A DNA stretch of 64,000 bases from Elymus sibiricus (lineage: Eukaryota > Streptophyta > Magnoliopsida > Poales > Poaceae). This document shows positions 16,701 to 27,161 of the stretch, piece by piece (positions within the stretch are counted from its first letter, which is position 1; each line of letters starts with the position of its first letter). The notes beneath the pieces are model-generated. The model had not been told where the DNA came from. It was given only the letters and a program-made list of their open reading frames with translations, and made no database searches. The stretch covers positions 445,903,531-445,967,530 of the forward strand of contig CM077665.1 in the NCBI GenBank assembly GCA_039707655.1, in the 5' to 3' direction. Both the position numbers and the translations under genes were made by a program.

Positions 16701-19700
16701 TAAGTAGAGCAATAGAGTATATTCTTTCATGTGTCTTTGTTGAACTTGGAGGAGGAGCGTACCAGGAGCAGCAGCAGCTGTTTCTGTCTTCGTGTGTGGC
16801 GGCTCTCTCATCTCGAGAGGACTGGGCACCTCTTCTAGGTCAGCCCCACTGCGTCCTGTTTTTCTTTGATAAAGAATCTGTCAATCTCCACATGCTTGGT
16901 TCTATCATGTTGAACTGGGTTGTTTGCTATGTTAATTGCCGACTTGTTGTCGCACCATACATTCATACAACTGGTCTTCAATATCTTCAGCTCTCCTAAT
17001 AGATTTCTTGTCCATAACAACTCACTCAATCCCTGAGACATGGCTCTGTATTCAGCCTCTGCGGTTGATTTGGAAACAACGGGTTGTTTCTTGCTTCTCC
17101 AAGACACTAGATTTCCTCCTACAAAGACACAATAGCCTGAAGTTGATCTTCTGTCATCCAAGCAACTAGCCCAATCAGCATCACAATAACCATCCACAAC
17201 AAGGTGTCCATAACTCTTGAACAACAATCCTTTTCCAGGGGTACCTTTCAAGTATCTCAAGATTCTATGTACCGCCTCAAGATGTCCACTTCTAGGCTCA
17301 TGCATGTATCTGCTCACAACACTTACTGCAAATGCAATGTCTGGTCGTGTATGACACAAGTACAACAACCTCCCAACTAATCTTTGATATCTCTCCTTAT
17401 TCACTGGCTCTCCTGACTGAGCTGTCAATTTGTGGTTTTGATCAATTGGAGTTGATGCTGCCCGACATCCTAGCATTCCTACATCACTTAGGAGATCTAA
17501 AGTATACTTCCTCTGAGATAGCGCAATCCCCTTGGCAGACCTGGCCACTTCTATGCCCAGGAAGTATTTGAGTCGGCCTAGATCTTTGACTTCAAAGGCC
17601 TTACCCAAACACTCTTTCAGTCTCGTTATTTCTTCTTTGTCATCCCCTGTGATAATAATATCATCCACATATACGGCAAGTATAGTGATTTTCCCTTCTT
17701 TATGTCTGTAGAACAGTGTATGATCACCGTTACACTGCCCATACCCCATACTACATACAGCACGTCTGAACTTGTCGAACCATGCTCTCGGAGACTGTTT
17801 CAGACCATAAAGAGATTTCTTTAACCTGCATACCTTGCCAACAGTCTCAGATGTAGAGAACCCCGGTGGGATCTTCATGTAGACTTCCTCCTTCAGGTCC
17901 CCATGCAAGAAAGCATTCTTCACATCAAGTTGATGTAAGGACCACCCGAAATTCGCTGCACAGGAGATCAGGATCCTCACAGTGTTCATCTTTGCTACTG
18001 GAGCAAAGGTCTCATCATAGTCAATGCCGTAGGTCTGGCTGTACCCCCTTGCCACAAGCCTTGCTTTGTACCTTTCAATCTTCCCTTCTGCATTCTGCTT
18101 CACAGTGTATACCCACTTGCAGCTGACTGCCTTCTTTCCTCTTGGAAGAGGTGTTAGTACCCATGTCTTGTTCTTACTTAATGCCTCCAGCTCCTCTATC
18201 ATAGCTGCTCGCCACTTTGGATCCACTTTTGCTGCCTTCCAATCAGTTGGAAGAGACACTAGCTGAAGAGAAGCAACAAATGCTTTGTGGGCTGGAGATA
18301 ATGCTTCATACGAAACATAATTTCCAATATCATTGGCATCGAACCCATACTTTGGCTCGGGTATCCCTGCTTTTTCTCGAGTACCTTTTCTCAAAGCAAT
18401 TGGCAAGTCCTCTGTGTCAACTGAGCTTGCATTGCTGCCTTGCTGCTCCCCCTGCATCTGTGCTGGCCGCTCCCCCTAAACATGATGCTGGCGTCTTGAA
18501 TATACTTGAGGATTACGCTCCTCATTCACCTTCTGCCACCTATGAGAAGCATCACCTTGCTTCCGTGAATACACCTTTAGCTGCTCCTCTTGCTCTGCCG
18601 TCCACCTCGGTACACAACCGATCTGGGTGGGAGCACCGCCTGCCTGACCCGGCACCCCATCAGTCACAATCGGTCCTTCACTCTGTGGTGTTATCATTTT
18701 CTGGGGCTGCTGTTCGCTTCGCTGTACCGGAATATCACCCTCAATTGGTTGCTGCAGCATTGGATCGGCACCACTACAATTATCATTACCACTATCACCA
18801 CTCTCCCCCTCTTGAGCAATTTCCGGTTGGAGACATTGGTCAAGTTCTTCAAACAAGACACTTAGGTCAGTTTTCTCACCATAAAAGGGTTCCGATTCCC
18901 GGAACGTAACATCCATGCTCACAAATGTCCTCCTCTCAGACGGACTCCAACATTTGTACCCTCTTTGTCCTGAAGAATACCCAATAAAGACACACTTGAC
19001 TGCCCGAGGATCCAGTTTGTTGACTGATGGCCTGTGATCACGAACAAAACAAGTGCAACCGAATACCTTGGGGGGAACTGGGAATTTATTTTCTGTGAAA
19101 ACCAACTCACACGGTGATTTCATACCTGTCACCCGGGATGGCGTGCGGTTGATCAAGAAGGTGGTCATCATGACAGCTTCACTCCACAGGAACTTGGGCA
19201 CATTCATGGTGAACATCAATGCACGGGCCACCTCCAGCAGGTGGCGATTTTTGCTCTCTGCCACCCCATTCTGAGGAGGTGTGTCCGGGCAAGATGTTTG
19301 ATGCAGGATGCCCTTGTCTGACATGAAGGAACCAATGGCCTTGTTAACATATTCGGTGCCATTGTCAGATCTGAGTGCTTGAATTTTCACATTAAATTGA
19401 GTCTGAACAAGTGCATAAAAGATTTTGAAACACTGAAACACTTCATCTTTATGTTTCATAAGATAGACCCAAGTCATCCGAGAATGACAATCAATGAACG
19501 TAACAAAGTACTTCATACCACTGATAGATAACACTGGACAGGTCCATACATCAGAGTGGATCAACACAAAAGGAGATATGCTCCTGATCTCCTTACTCAC
19601 ATATGAGTTTCGGGTATGTTTAGCAAACTCACACGCATCACATTTCAGCTTGCTCTTGTCCACACCGCTCATTACATCAGGAAATACTTGATACATTTTG

Positions 19701-22700
19701 TCAAAAGACACATGTCCCATCCTACAGTGATGGATCAGTGCTCTAGTCTCCTTGTCCTCAGCCACTGCAGCTAGCATGTGCCATCCCTCCTGGTCCGGCA
19801 TGCTGCGGTCCATGTACCACAGCTCCCTACGCCTGGTTCCAGTCCCAAGGCTCCTGCCCGTCAATCTCTCCTGGATCAAGAACACAACCTTGTCAAGAAT
19901 TATTCGGCAATCTATTTGGTCAACCAAAGCACTCAAGGACACTAAATTCACAGGAAAAGCTGGCACATGCAACACTGAGGATAATTCAATACTCGGCGTG
20001 CAGTTGACTGTCCCAACACCTGTGATGGGTTGGGCTGTGCCATCTGCTGTGTGAATGTTGTTCTGATGTGCGAGAGAGTGGGGAACATAAGATTTAAACT
20101 CATTAAAGTCTCCAGCAACATGTTGTGATGCTCCAGAGTCAAGCACCCATTCAGAGTTTATTTTATGGGCTGCGATTGATGCGTGTTCAACGTTACCTTC
20201 ATTTGTATCAACAAAGTTGGCATAGCTGGCAGCAGTCTCCTGTCCTCCTACAGGCTGCTTCCCTTCAGCTGAAGCAGCTACATTTGCCTTAGGGGCATTC
20301 CAATGAGGAGCATTCCAAGAACTGCCACTCCCATTCCGACCACGACTCCCATTCCAACCACCTCGGCTGCTACTGCCACCACTGTACCCTCGGCCTCTGA
20401 ATTTCCTAGGTCCAGTGCAGAAACGGCTGATATGCCCGGGTTGACCACAATTGTGACACCCCTCGCGGGTCAGCCACCCTGTAAGCAGATTCATTTCCAA
20501 CTCTCCTTCTCGACTGCAAGCGTACCTCTTCTTGAGACATCGCAGCAATGGCCTCATCAAGGGTCACAAGTGTCGGCTGATGTAGCATCGCAGCATGTCT
20601 ACTCTCAAAAGCTTGATCTAGGCCCTTTAGAAACTGCACCACACGCCTGCGCTCAACCCACTTCCTGGCAATCTCCATGGACTCTGCATGTGGAATCTCA
20701 AGGGGATCACACTGATCCAGATCTGCCCAAAGGTGTTGCAGCTCATTCACATACACCAGCACGCTTCTGTCACCTTGACGAACAGCATGAATCTTGTCTT
20801 CAATTTGAGACATGAGCATCAGGTTTCCCTTACCGGAATACCTCGTGGACAGCATGCTCCACACAGCAGAAGCAGTTGGCAATGCCTCAACAGACATTGC
20901 AATGGCTGGAGTCAAGGAGTTCAACATCCAGGCCAAAATCAGGGAGTCGGTAACACTCCACTTCTTCCATTCTGGGCTCGCCTTGTCAGCCGGTTCGTCG
21001 ACCGTTCCAAGAACATATTCCGTCAGACCCTTTGTCTTCAAGATCAACAAGGCCCGCCTCGACCAGCTCAGGTAGCTGCTCACGCCATTCAGCTTGACAT
21101 CATTTGGCATGAGCTCAAGCTTGAACACCTGATCTGCGTGGGGCACAACGATGGCGCCACTTGCAGCAGGTAACCCCTCGGCAGTTTTCGCAGTCATGAG
21201 CTGCGCAAGTTTCTCTAGAGCGGCAGTAAGTTCAGTCCCCATGATTTCCTCTCCTCTTCTTCTTCAATTAGCAGCAGAAAAAAAAAAACTTCAGCAACAG
21301 CAGCAGCACAACACCCAGCAATTCCTTCTTTCTCCCCCCTCAGCTCACAGCCGCAAGCACTAGCAGCAGCAGAACCCAGCTAGCCTCCTTTCTCCAGCAG
21401 CAGCAGCCGCCGCAGAACAGCAGAAACAGCAGCCCAGTCAAACCTAGCAGCAGCAGCCGTTCAGTCCAGACCAACAGCAAACAGCAGCTGCAGGAACAGC
21501 ACAAGCCGCAGCGCCACGCCTCCAGGCACTCCGCAGCACCACCAGCACGCCGCCTCTGCGCTGGCGCACCTCCCAGCAGCAGCATCTCCCGCGCTGCCAC
21601 CTCCTTCCTCCTCTGCAGTCGCTCGCAGAGCCCAGCCGCACAGCACCTCACGAGCAAGCTCTGCGCAGCCGCAGCTCCACCTTCTCTTCTCCTCAGCCGA
21701 GCTCGCCGCCTCCACGCAGCTCCGCGCCGCTCTGCCGCGACCCACCGCCGCGCGCGCGCGCACACAGCCACGCCCAGATGCGCCGCCGCCTCCTCGCCGG
21801 ACCCCGCCGCCGACCGGCGACTAGACCGCCCGCGCCGCCGTCGCCGCCTCCAGTGCCCCTCCGGCCTGGTCTGATACCATGTTGAACTTGGAGGAGGAGC
21901 GTACCAGGAGCAGCAGCAGCTGTTTCTGTCTTCGTGTGTGGCGGCTCTCTCATCTCGAGAGGACTGGGCACCTCTTCTAGGTCAGCCCCACTGGGCCTGG
22001 GCCACTCGGGCCAGCTACATGGGCCACACATTCAACAGTCTTCCTGTTCATGCAAATTGAAACAGTTGGGATAGAAAACCTAACCAAAACAGAGCGTCTT
22101 TATCGTCAAATATCAAGCAGAATTTGGACTTGTAAAAAGGATTCAGTGGCACTAACTTTTTAATATGGCTCTAGAGTTGACCTGGTTTATCTTATGCTTT
22201 CAGTGCATTGGGCTCAAACCATTTTAACGGCTCACTTCCAGATGAGTTGGGAAAATTGAAAAAACTTCAGCAGCTGTAAGTAATCTATTTGGTCAGTTTT
22301 ACATTGCCCTTTGCACACGCCCTACCTTTGCACGATCATCAGTGTTCTCTGAATTGTTCAGGCTGATAATAATCTAATTGAATGGAAAATGATGTATGTC
22401 TTTGGAATGTAGGTACATTGATAGTAATGACTTCACTGGTCCTCTACCAGCGGCGCTGTCCCAGCTTACGAACCTGTCAACCTTGTAATTTTCCAAATCA
22501 AGATATCAGTGTAGTATATACTAAGTTTCAACTTTCAACCAATAATCTTGGACACTCTTGTCATCGTGCATACAGGTGGGCATCAGACAATAGTTTCACT
22601 GGGCAAATACCTGATTATCTTGGGAGCTTGACAAATATGACCCAACTGTAAGATATATGTTCCACCAATCACCAATATCAGTGTTTTCTCAAACCTTTTT

Positions 22701-25700
22701 CTGAGCATAAATGATGCGCAATGACATTGGTAAGTCTGGAATTTGATTTGCATTACTTCCTTACTAATAAAATATGTACAAACTTGTAGGAGGCTCCAAG
22801 GAAACTCTTTTCAAGGACCGATTCCCAGAAGTCTTTCTAATCTTATCAAGTTGACAAGCCTGTAAGTTTCTAGTAGTTTCAGTCACACTAGCTGTGTTCT
22901 TATCGCAAAGATAAGCTTGTGGCACTGACAGACGCATTCCTTGTCTGAATATAACAGAAGAATAGGCGATATAGTAAATGGAAGCTCTTCAATGGCGTTC
23001 GTGGGAAACATGACAACTTTGGGTGATCTGTATGGCACGTGCTCTTCACTTTAATTTCCATGCTAGTTTAAGATCCTGAAAACTATTTTGACCTGCAGAG
23101 TATTGAGGAACAGCAAGATATCTGACACACTTGCATCGGTAGACTTCTCCAAATTTGTAAATTTAACTTTACTGTAAGCATTCTCCTTATCAGAAAAATC
23201 ACAGTTAAATGGAAGCCTTTCTACTATTGTATAATTTCAGTTGAAGTGCGGTACTTTGCTGTCTGATACTCCTTGCCCCATTGGTGCAGGGATTTGAGTT
23301 TTAATAATATCACACGCCAAATGCCTCAGTCAATCTTTGATCTTCCTTCGCTTAATTTTGTGTAAGCATTACTTGTTAACGTTTTCTCATAATATTTTTT
23401 TAATCATGTTCCTCTAATGTTTGCAAATATCCCTCTTGATCAGATTTCTTGGCAATAATAGCCTTTCGGGAAGTCTACCAGCCACGAAATCTCCGCTACT
23501 TACCAATTTGTATGACCATATGCTCCTTGATTTTCACTTCATATTGGCCTCTACAAGAAAATATGTCTCGATCTACTTACTAATTTATTGTGTTCGTTTC
23601 CAGAGATTTTTCATACAACCACCTCTCTGGAAGCTTTCCTTCTTGGGTTACCCAGAAAAACCTACAATTGTATGCTTCATGATTATTACTGATTAAAGTT
23701 ACACAGCAAGTCTGATTGAATTAAGCAACAAAATCTGATTTTCCACCCATCTTTTGTGTGTTGTGCTTAGGAATTTGGTGGCAAACGACTTTGTGATCGA
23801 TAGCTCCAATAACAGGTACTTACTGCATTTCATTTACTCCTGCCAAAATCATGTAGGAAAAAATATTCATCTCAGTGGAATTAAAAAGTATTCACTTTTT
23901 TCCCATCTGCAGTGTTTTGCCATTGGGGTTGAATTGTCTTCAGCGAAATACCCCCTGTTCTCTCGGCTCTCCGCAGTGTAAGCTTTCAACTCTTTGCATC
24001 TTTTAGTCTACTACAGTAATTTTAGACCCTCAAGTGCAGATTCCCAAGTAAAGACTACTGTTTTGTAACTTGTGTGCAGCTTCCTCCTTAGCGGTAGACT
24101 GTGGTGGTAGTAGAACTATATCAGGCTCAGACAGTGCCATGTATCAGGCTGATAATGCCAATCTTGGTTCTGCATCGTATTATGTTGGGGGTGCACCTAT
24201 CTGGGGTGTTAGCAGCAGTGGAAGATTCATGGACCCACCCAATGGAAGTTACATAATCTACAGTTCACGCCAATTTCAAAACACACTAGATTCTGGACTG
24301 TTCCAAACAGCAAGGATGTCACCATCCTCTTTGAGATACTATGGCATTGGACTCGAGAATGGAAACTATACAGTGACACTTCAGTTTGCAGAGTTTGACT
24401 CCCCTGATCCACAGGCTTGGAAAAGCAGAGCGAGAAGAGTTTTTGATATCTATCTCCAGGTAGCTTAGAAGCTTAAATTTCTCTCTTGTCTGATATTTTT
24501 AGCTCATCTACTGTGAAATCAATACATTCTTTTGATTGGTGTCTGTATAGGGAGAGCGCAGGGAGCAGAACTTCGACATAAGAAAGGCTGCAGGAGGGAA
24601 ATCTTTCGTTGTTGTAAAGAAGCAGTATGTTGTTCCTGTGGTAAAAAACTTCCTTGAGATTCATCTCTTCTGGGCTGGCAAGGGTACTTGCTGCATTCCT
24701 ACCCAAGGCTACTATGGGCCTGCAATATCGGCTTTGAGCGCAACCCCAAGTACGAACCTGAACTGGAACTTCTTTGTTCTACACTGCCATCTTGAAGTCA
24801 AATTTGAACTAAAACCACGTCACCTATTTTGGGACGGAGGGAGTACTTGTATAACACAGTGGCCAGGGAAACATGTCACTGTAGTATCGATAGTGCCAGT
24901 GTTTTTCACTTTTACCACTGGGGTATTTAATATCTAAAATTGAACATAAAACTTTGATGTGAAAGATACTTACAATTTGAAATTAGTAATCAATCTTTTT
25001 TGTGACCGTTTCCATTAAAAAGATTAAGTGGTGCTCTGTAGTATAGTTCCTGCCAGTGTATGCTCACTGGTTGATTCATGTCTAAACAAGTTGAATGACA
25101 TCTATTTCAATTGAAAATTAGCATAAATGTTGGAAGACCCATGATGAGGGTAGAAATTCTACATGATTCACTTTTGTGTTTGATGTAATCATAACTGTAT
25201 TAAATTGCTCCTCTTGCAATGTAACTGAGCATCATTCGATGTTTTGCATACTCAAACTAAGTTAACCTTTTCAGATTTCATCCCTACTGTGCGTTACTCT
25301 GTGGACAACAAGAGCAACAGTAAAACTGGTATGATTGTTGGAGTTGTAATTGGTGTTGCTGTTTGTTTGCTGGCTGCTCTTGCTGGAGTCTTTGTATGGA
25401 GGCAGAAAAGGAGAAAATTGTTATTGGAGTTAGAAGGTACTCCTTGATATTCCAGGATCATATTGTTTACTTTGCTGTAGACAGAATTATGCTAAGGATC
25501 TTTTCTGTCTGTTGTGCAGAGCTGTACACTATAGTTGGAAGACCAAATGTATTCAGTTATAGTGAGCTAAGGTCAGCCACGGAAAATTTTGATTCGAGTA
25601 ACCTACTTGGTGAAGGAGGATATGGATCAGTTTACAAGGTTGGTTTGTTTTACTATATATCTGTATCTCGTAATGCTTAGAAACTGCTTGGTCGTAATCT

Positions 25701-27161
25701 GAACTTAAACTTAGTGTACACCATAGTCAGATGATATGCGTAAATTCATGATTTTCAAGTGTATTCATTAGCTAGAACCTGGTCAAAGCCTGAGCTATGA
25801 AGTACCTTGCATAATTGATTAGTGCAACTTCCTTTCAGGGTAAGTTAAGTGATGGAAGAGTGGTGGCAGTGAAGCAGCTCTCCGAATCATCTAATCAGGG
25901 GAAAGTTCAATTTGCTACAGAAATAGAGACTATATCAAGGGTGCAACACCGTAATCTCGTGAAGTTGTATGGCTGCTGCCTCGAGAGCAAGACACCACTA
26001 TTGGTTTATGAGTGCCTGGAGAATGGAAGCCTTGATCACGCACTGTTTAGTATGATTTCATTCAAGATCGACTATGACTCTGCTGTGTTGAACCTTAATT
26101 TTATAAAAATTAAAGCCCCTCAATGTTTATCTTCAGGAAAGGGAGGCTTGAACCTAGACTGGCCAAGACGATTCGAGATATGCTTAGGCATAGCAAGAGG
26201 TATAGCTTATCTCCACGAGGAGTCGAGCGTCCGCATTGTGCACAGGGACATAAAGGCCAGCAATGTCTTGCTAGATGCCGATCTCAACCCAAAGATCTCG
26301 GATTTCGGGCTTGCCAAGCTTTATGATGACAAGAAGACTCATGTGAGCACAAAAGTTGCAGGCACATTGTAAGTGCATCTCCATCGACGCGACCCTCATG
26401 AGTTTGTCAAATTTGTTTGTAAATGTTCTGACGGTGATTGGCTGGCTTTCCTTTTCCAAAGTGGTTACCTTGCACCTGAGTACGCCATGAGAGGTCACAT
26501 GACTGAGAAGATTGATGTTTTTGCATTCGGCGTGGTAGCGCTGGAGATTGTTGCTGGTGAATCAAACCATCACACTACGGTTGAAGAGGAGACAACTTAT
26601 ATATTTGAAAAGGTAAGATCAATAAAAACCACAGTACATTCGAAAGCTATATTTTGAAATGTTCTCGAAAGTAAAGATACAGCTGTGCTTTGGTCGGTAT
26701 ATTGTCGGCAAGATCTACAGTTGAAATTTGTACTGTGGTCACTGAAACTGTGATGTTTTCAGGTGTGGGATCTTTACGAGAACGGCAACCCCCTGGACTT
26801 TGTGGACCCCAAGCTCTCGAAGTTCAACAGCGAGGAGGTGCTCCGGGTGATCCGCATCGCGCTCATCTGCACCCAGGGGTCACCCCACCGACGGCCGTCC
26901 ATGTCGAGGGTGGTGTCGATGCTCACGGGAGACGCCGACATGGCCGGGGAGGAGGCGATCAAGCCAAGCTACATCACGGAGTGGCAGGTCAAGGCCGGGA
27001 GCAGCAGCAGCTACATGGGCACGAGCAGCCAGGCCGGTCTGTCTTTGTCGTCGACCACGAAGCAGTCTTTCGGCACCAGCCCTACTGCGGGCGGGGATGC
27101 CACGCCAGCGACCGGGAACCCGTCGCCGATGTTCACCTCCATCATCGACGAGGGCAGGTGA
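7783..27161 (+). CDS. LRR-VIII malectin-domain receptor-like Ser/Thr kinase, complete (gene 2)
   Basis: My parse gives 24 exons and 1054 residues without an internal stop: 7783-7942, 8049-8235, 8347-8418, 16316-16387, 16476-16547, 22204-22275, 22413-22484, 22576-22647, 22790-22861, 22958-23029, 23099-23173, 23290-23361, 23444-23509, 23604-23669, 23771-23815, 23913-23977, 24080-24459, 24551-24749, 25275-25436, 25520-25638, 25839-26049, 26137-26368, 26462-26612 and 26763-27161. The chosen ATG gives a signal peptide (hydrophobic core about residues 17-30). A family-typical N-terminal segment follows ([21 protein letters not shown]), then about ten one-exon LRRs to residue ~420, a malectin domain (~438-630) and a transmembrane helix (~649-672). 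The kinase has [10 protein letters not shown] from 715, Lys736, HRD at 830-832, DFG at 850-852 and [11 protein letters not shown]. It is probably a plasma-membrane RD receptor kinase; the ligand is unknown. Intron 3 (7.9 kb) holds a LINE and intron 5 (5.7 kb) an antisense copia element. Confidence 0.92.
8456..8676. mobile_element. Candidate MITE or hairpin element in gene 2 intron 3
   Basis: ACCATGGTTCAGCCAAACCT (continuing to 8480) is matched in inverted orientation at 8652-8676 with two mismatches. This gives ~25-base terminal inverted repeats around ~220 bases with no coding capacity. No clear target duplication was seen, so the superfamily is unassigned. Confidence 0.5.
8681..9982. other. 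Gene 2 intron 3 sequence left of the LINE
   Basis: AT-rich intron DNA with no readable gene and no domain-like ORF. It includes an uninterrupted run of 20 G at 8911-8930. Much of 9120-9620 is A/T-rich, low-information sequence. Confidence 0.6.
8911..8930 (+). repeat. Homopolymer G(20)
   Basis: Twenty consecutive G within gene 2 intron 3. Such a run can form G-quadruplexes and is prone to length error in sequencing. Confidence 0.9.
10132..11502 (+). CDS. LINE ORF1 protein (DUF4283 domain, zinc knuckle)
   Basis: An intact 456-residue frame. The acidic, Gly-rich N-terminus is followed by a DUF4283-type region at about residues 100-260 (containing [17 protein letters not shown] and [12 protein letters not shown]). 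Next is a CCHC knuckle, [14 protein letters not shown], then a long RGG-like Arg/Gly tract. Such ORF1 proteins bind LINE RNA to form the ribonucleoprotein used in target-primed reverse transcription. Its TGA (11500-11502) overlaps the ATG of ORF2 (11499-11501) as ATGA, suggesting that ORF2 is translated by termination-reinitiation. Confidence 0.88.
   Translation: MAEPSGTAGGSGGEKGEEKKAAVSGDAADRSAESVGGGGKEEDGGIRGGAGSRDEAEGDGHAWGPIPSLEDRFEGLHLCGQEEVDLDFSGELDELVKEIRWLAIFKVHTTRQFSHSALFNAMRTAWSAAQQVFFKPKGANIFIAQFSCLGDWRRVMDGGPWLFRKAAAIIQEYDGFSNVNDYKLDKIPVWARIEGVPEGLVRKKELAEKVARKVGEPPITVVVNEGFINTSKFLRARVFLDVRVPLVRFVPITLKERKKYPVYYEKLPDFCYFCGLMGHLVEECGDGVHDPTECEWGEWLMWNFDNSAPRQNEGRGGGRGAGERGGRGPGGRGGGWGRGGAGQGNLDREVYEHSDMEYCSQDVRSSGEVVPRGVRKRLVSQDGTVNVHGHPSVAIQPGTVAGKVLQIEAAPVHDATASTPGKNPIVKRRRQGEGGDVDEEDPIIEAASRADGRQDQ
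11499..15618 (+). pseudogene. LINE ORF2: endonuclease, reverse transcriptase, RNase H (broken)
   Basis: The ATG at 11499 opens an APE-type endonuclease (WNCRG at the start, then GDFNE, LDR and SDHSPI). A TAG at 11658-11660 lies in frame. The frame shifts near 12730, after which the RT domain runs from 12734 to 14965 ([38 protein letters not shown]) and ends in a zf-RVT segment. One or two further frameshifts around 14948-14974 separate it from an RNase H-like C-terminus ([18 protein letters not shown]) ending at 15618. The full product would nick DNA and copy LINE RNA; this copy cannot make it without repair. Confidence 0.88.
15671..16315. other. Gene 2 intron 3 sequence right of the LINE
   Basis: The remaining intron DNA up to the acceptor before exon 4. 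About 15730-15840 is strongly GC-rich (CGCCGGCGAGG and C-runs), and the rest is ordinary. No gene, RNA or element boundary recognised. Confidence 0.6.
16738..16851 (-). repeat. Copia 3' LTR, 5'-truncated
   Basis: 114 bases identical to 21880-21993. The first 44 bases of the LTR (present at 21994-22037), the polypurine tract and the end of pol are missing, so the RNase H frame runs directly into the LTR and stops. Confidence 0.9.
16835..20560 (-). pseudogene. Copia pol: protease, integrase, RT, RNase H
   Basis: One reading frame from the zinc knuckle (near 20460) through aspartic protease ([14 protein letters not shown]), GAG-pre-integrase ([13 protein letters not shown]), integrase ([24 protein letters not shown]), RT ([10 protein letters not shown]) and RNase H ([19 protein letters not shown]). 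It is broken by one in-frame TAG at 18476-18478, between the integrase tail and RT. It ends abnormally in the 3' LTR, after [12 protein letters not shown]. The order is typical of copia; the product would be cleaved by its own protease. This copy is inactive as it stands. Confidence 0.9.
20406..21242 (-). CDS. Copia gag (frameshifted at its zinc knuckle)
   Basis: A 278-residue copia gag (UBN2-type; contains [19 protein letters not shown] and [20 protein letters not shown]). It forms the virus-like particle around element RNA. The frame leaves the true reading frame near 20470. The zinc knuckle [14 protein letters not shown] is encoded one base out of phase in the frame beginning at 20560, so a 1-base indel has cut gag from the knuckle and pol. 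Confidence 0.85.
   Translation of the reverse strand: MGTELTAALEKLAQLMTAKTAEGLPAASGAIVVPHADQVFKLELMPNDVKLNGVSSYLSWSRRALLILKTKGLTEYVLGTVDEPADKASPEWKKWSVTDSLILAWMLNSLTPAIAMSVEALPTASAVWSMLSTRYSGKGNLMLMSQIEDKIHAVRQGDRSVLVYVNELQHLWADLDQCDPLEIPHAESMEIARKWVERRRVVQFLKGLDQAFESRHAAMLHQPTLVTLDEAIAAMSQEEVRLQSRRRVGNESAYRVADPRGVSQLWSTRAYQPFLHWT
21243..21867 (-). other. Copia leader (5' untranslated region)
   Basis: About 620 bases between primer binding site and gag. It is strongly biased: the plus strand is packed with CAG and CCGC runs (CTG-rich in the element RNA). ORFs here are compositional and show no domain. Confidence 0.7.
21868..21879 (-). other. Copia primer binding site
   Basis: The minus strand reads TGGTATCAGACC directly after the 5' LTR. 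This fits the TGGTATCAGAGC class, complementary to initiator tRNA-Met, with the last bases changed. Confidence 0.8.
21880..22037 (-). repeat. Copia 5' LTR, 158 bases, complete
   Basis: Minus-strand termini are TGTTGAATG and GTTCAACA, giving TGTTGAA/TTCAACA inverted ends. An unusually short LTR, followed directly by a tRNA-Met type primer binding site. Confidence 0.9.
24791..24843. mobile_element. Stowaway MITE remnant in gene 2 intron 18
   Basis: The sequence ends in TTTTGGGACGGAGGGAG followed by TA at 24844-24845, the usual right end of Triticeae Stowaway elements. No left CTCCCTCC terminus is present in the intron (24750-25274), so only one end survives. Confidence 0.65.

Larger units (their letters stand above)
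16738..22037 (-). mobile_element. Ty1/copia retrotransposon in gene 2 intron 5 (antisense)
   Basis: A 5.3-kb element flanked by the 5-base duplication GTCTT at 16733-16737 and 22038-22042. On the minus strand the order is 5' LTR (21880-22037), PBS, long leader, gag, then pol with protease, integrase, RT and RNase H, then a truncated 3' LTR (16738-16851). The integrase-before-RT order marks it as copia. The two LTRs are identical over all 114 shared bases, so the insertion looks recent. The pol frame has a frameshift and a stop, and its 3' end is deleted. Confidence 0.93.

Noticed and set aside
18476..18478. Copia in-frame TAG as a programmed readthrough stop
   Set aside because: It lies between integrase and RT rather than at a gag-pol boundary, and the same element has a frameshift and a 3' deletion; nonsense mutation is simpler.
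21340..21771. Several Ala/Arg/Cys-rich frames in the copia leader
   Set aside because: Products of CAG/CTG and CCGC repeats upstream of gag, without domains.
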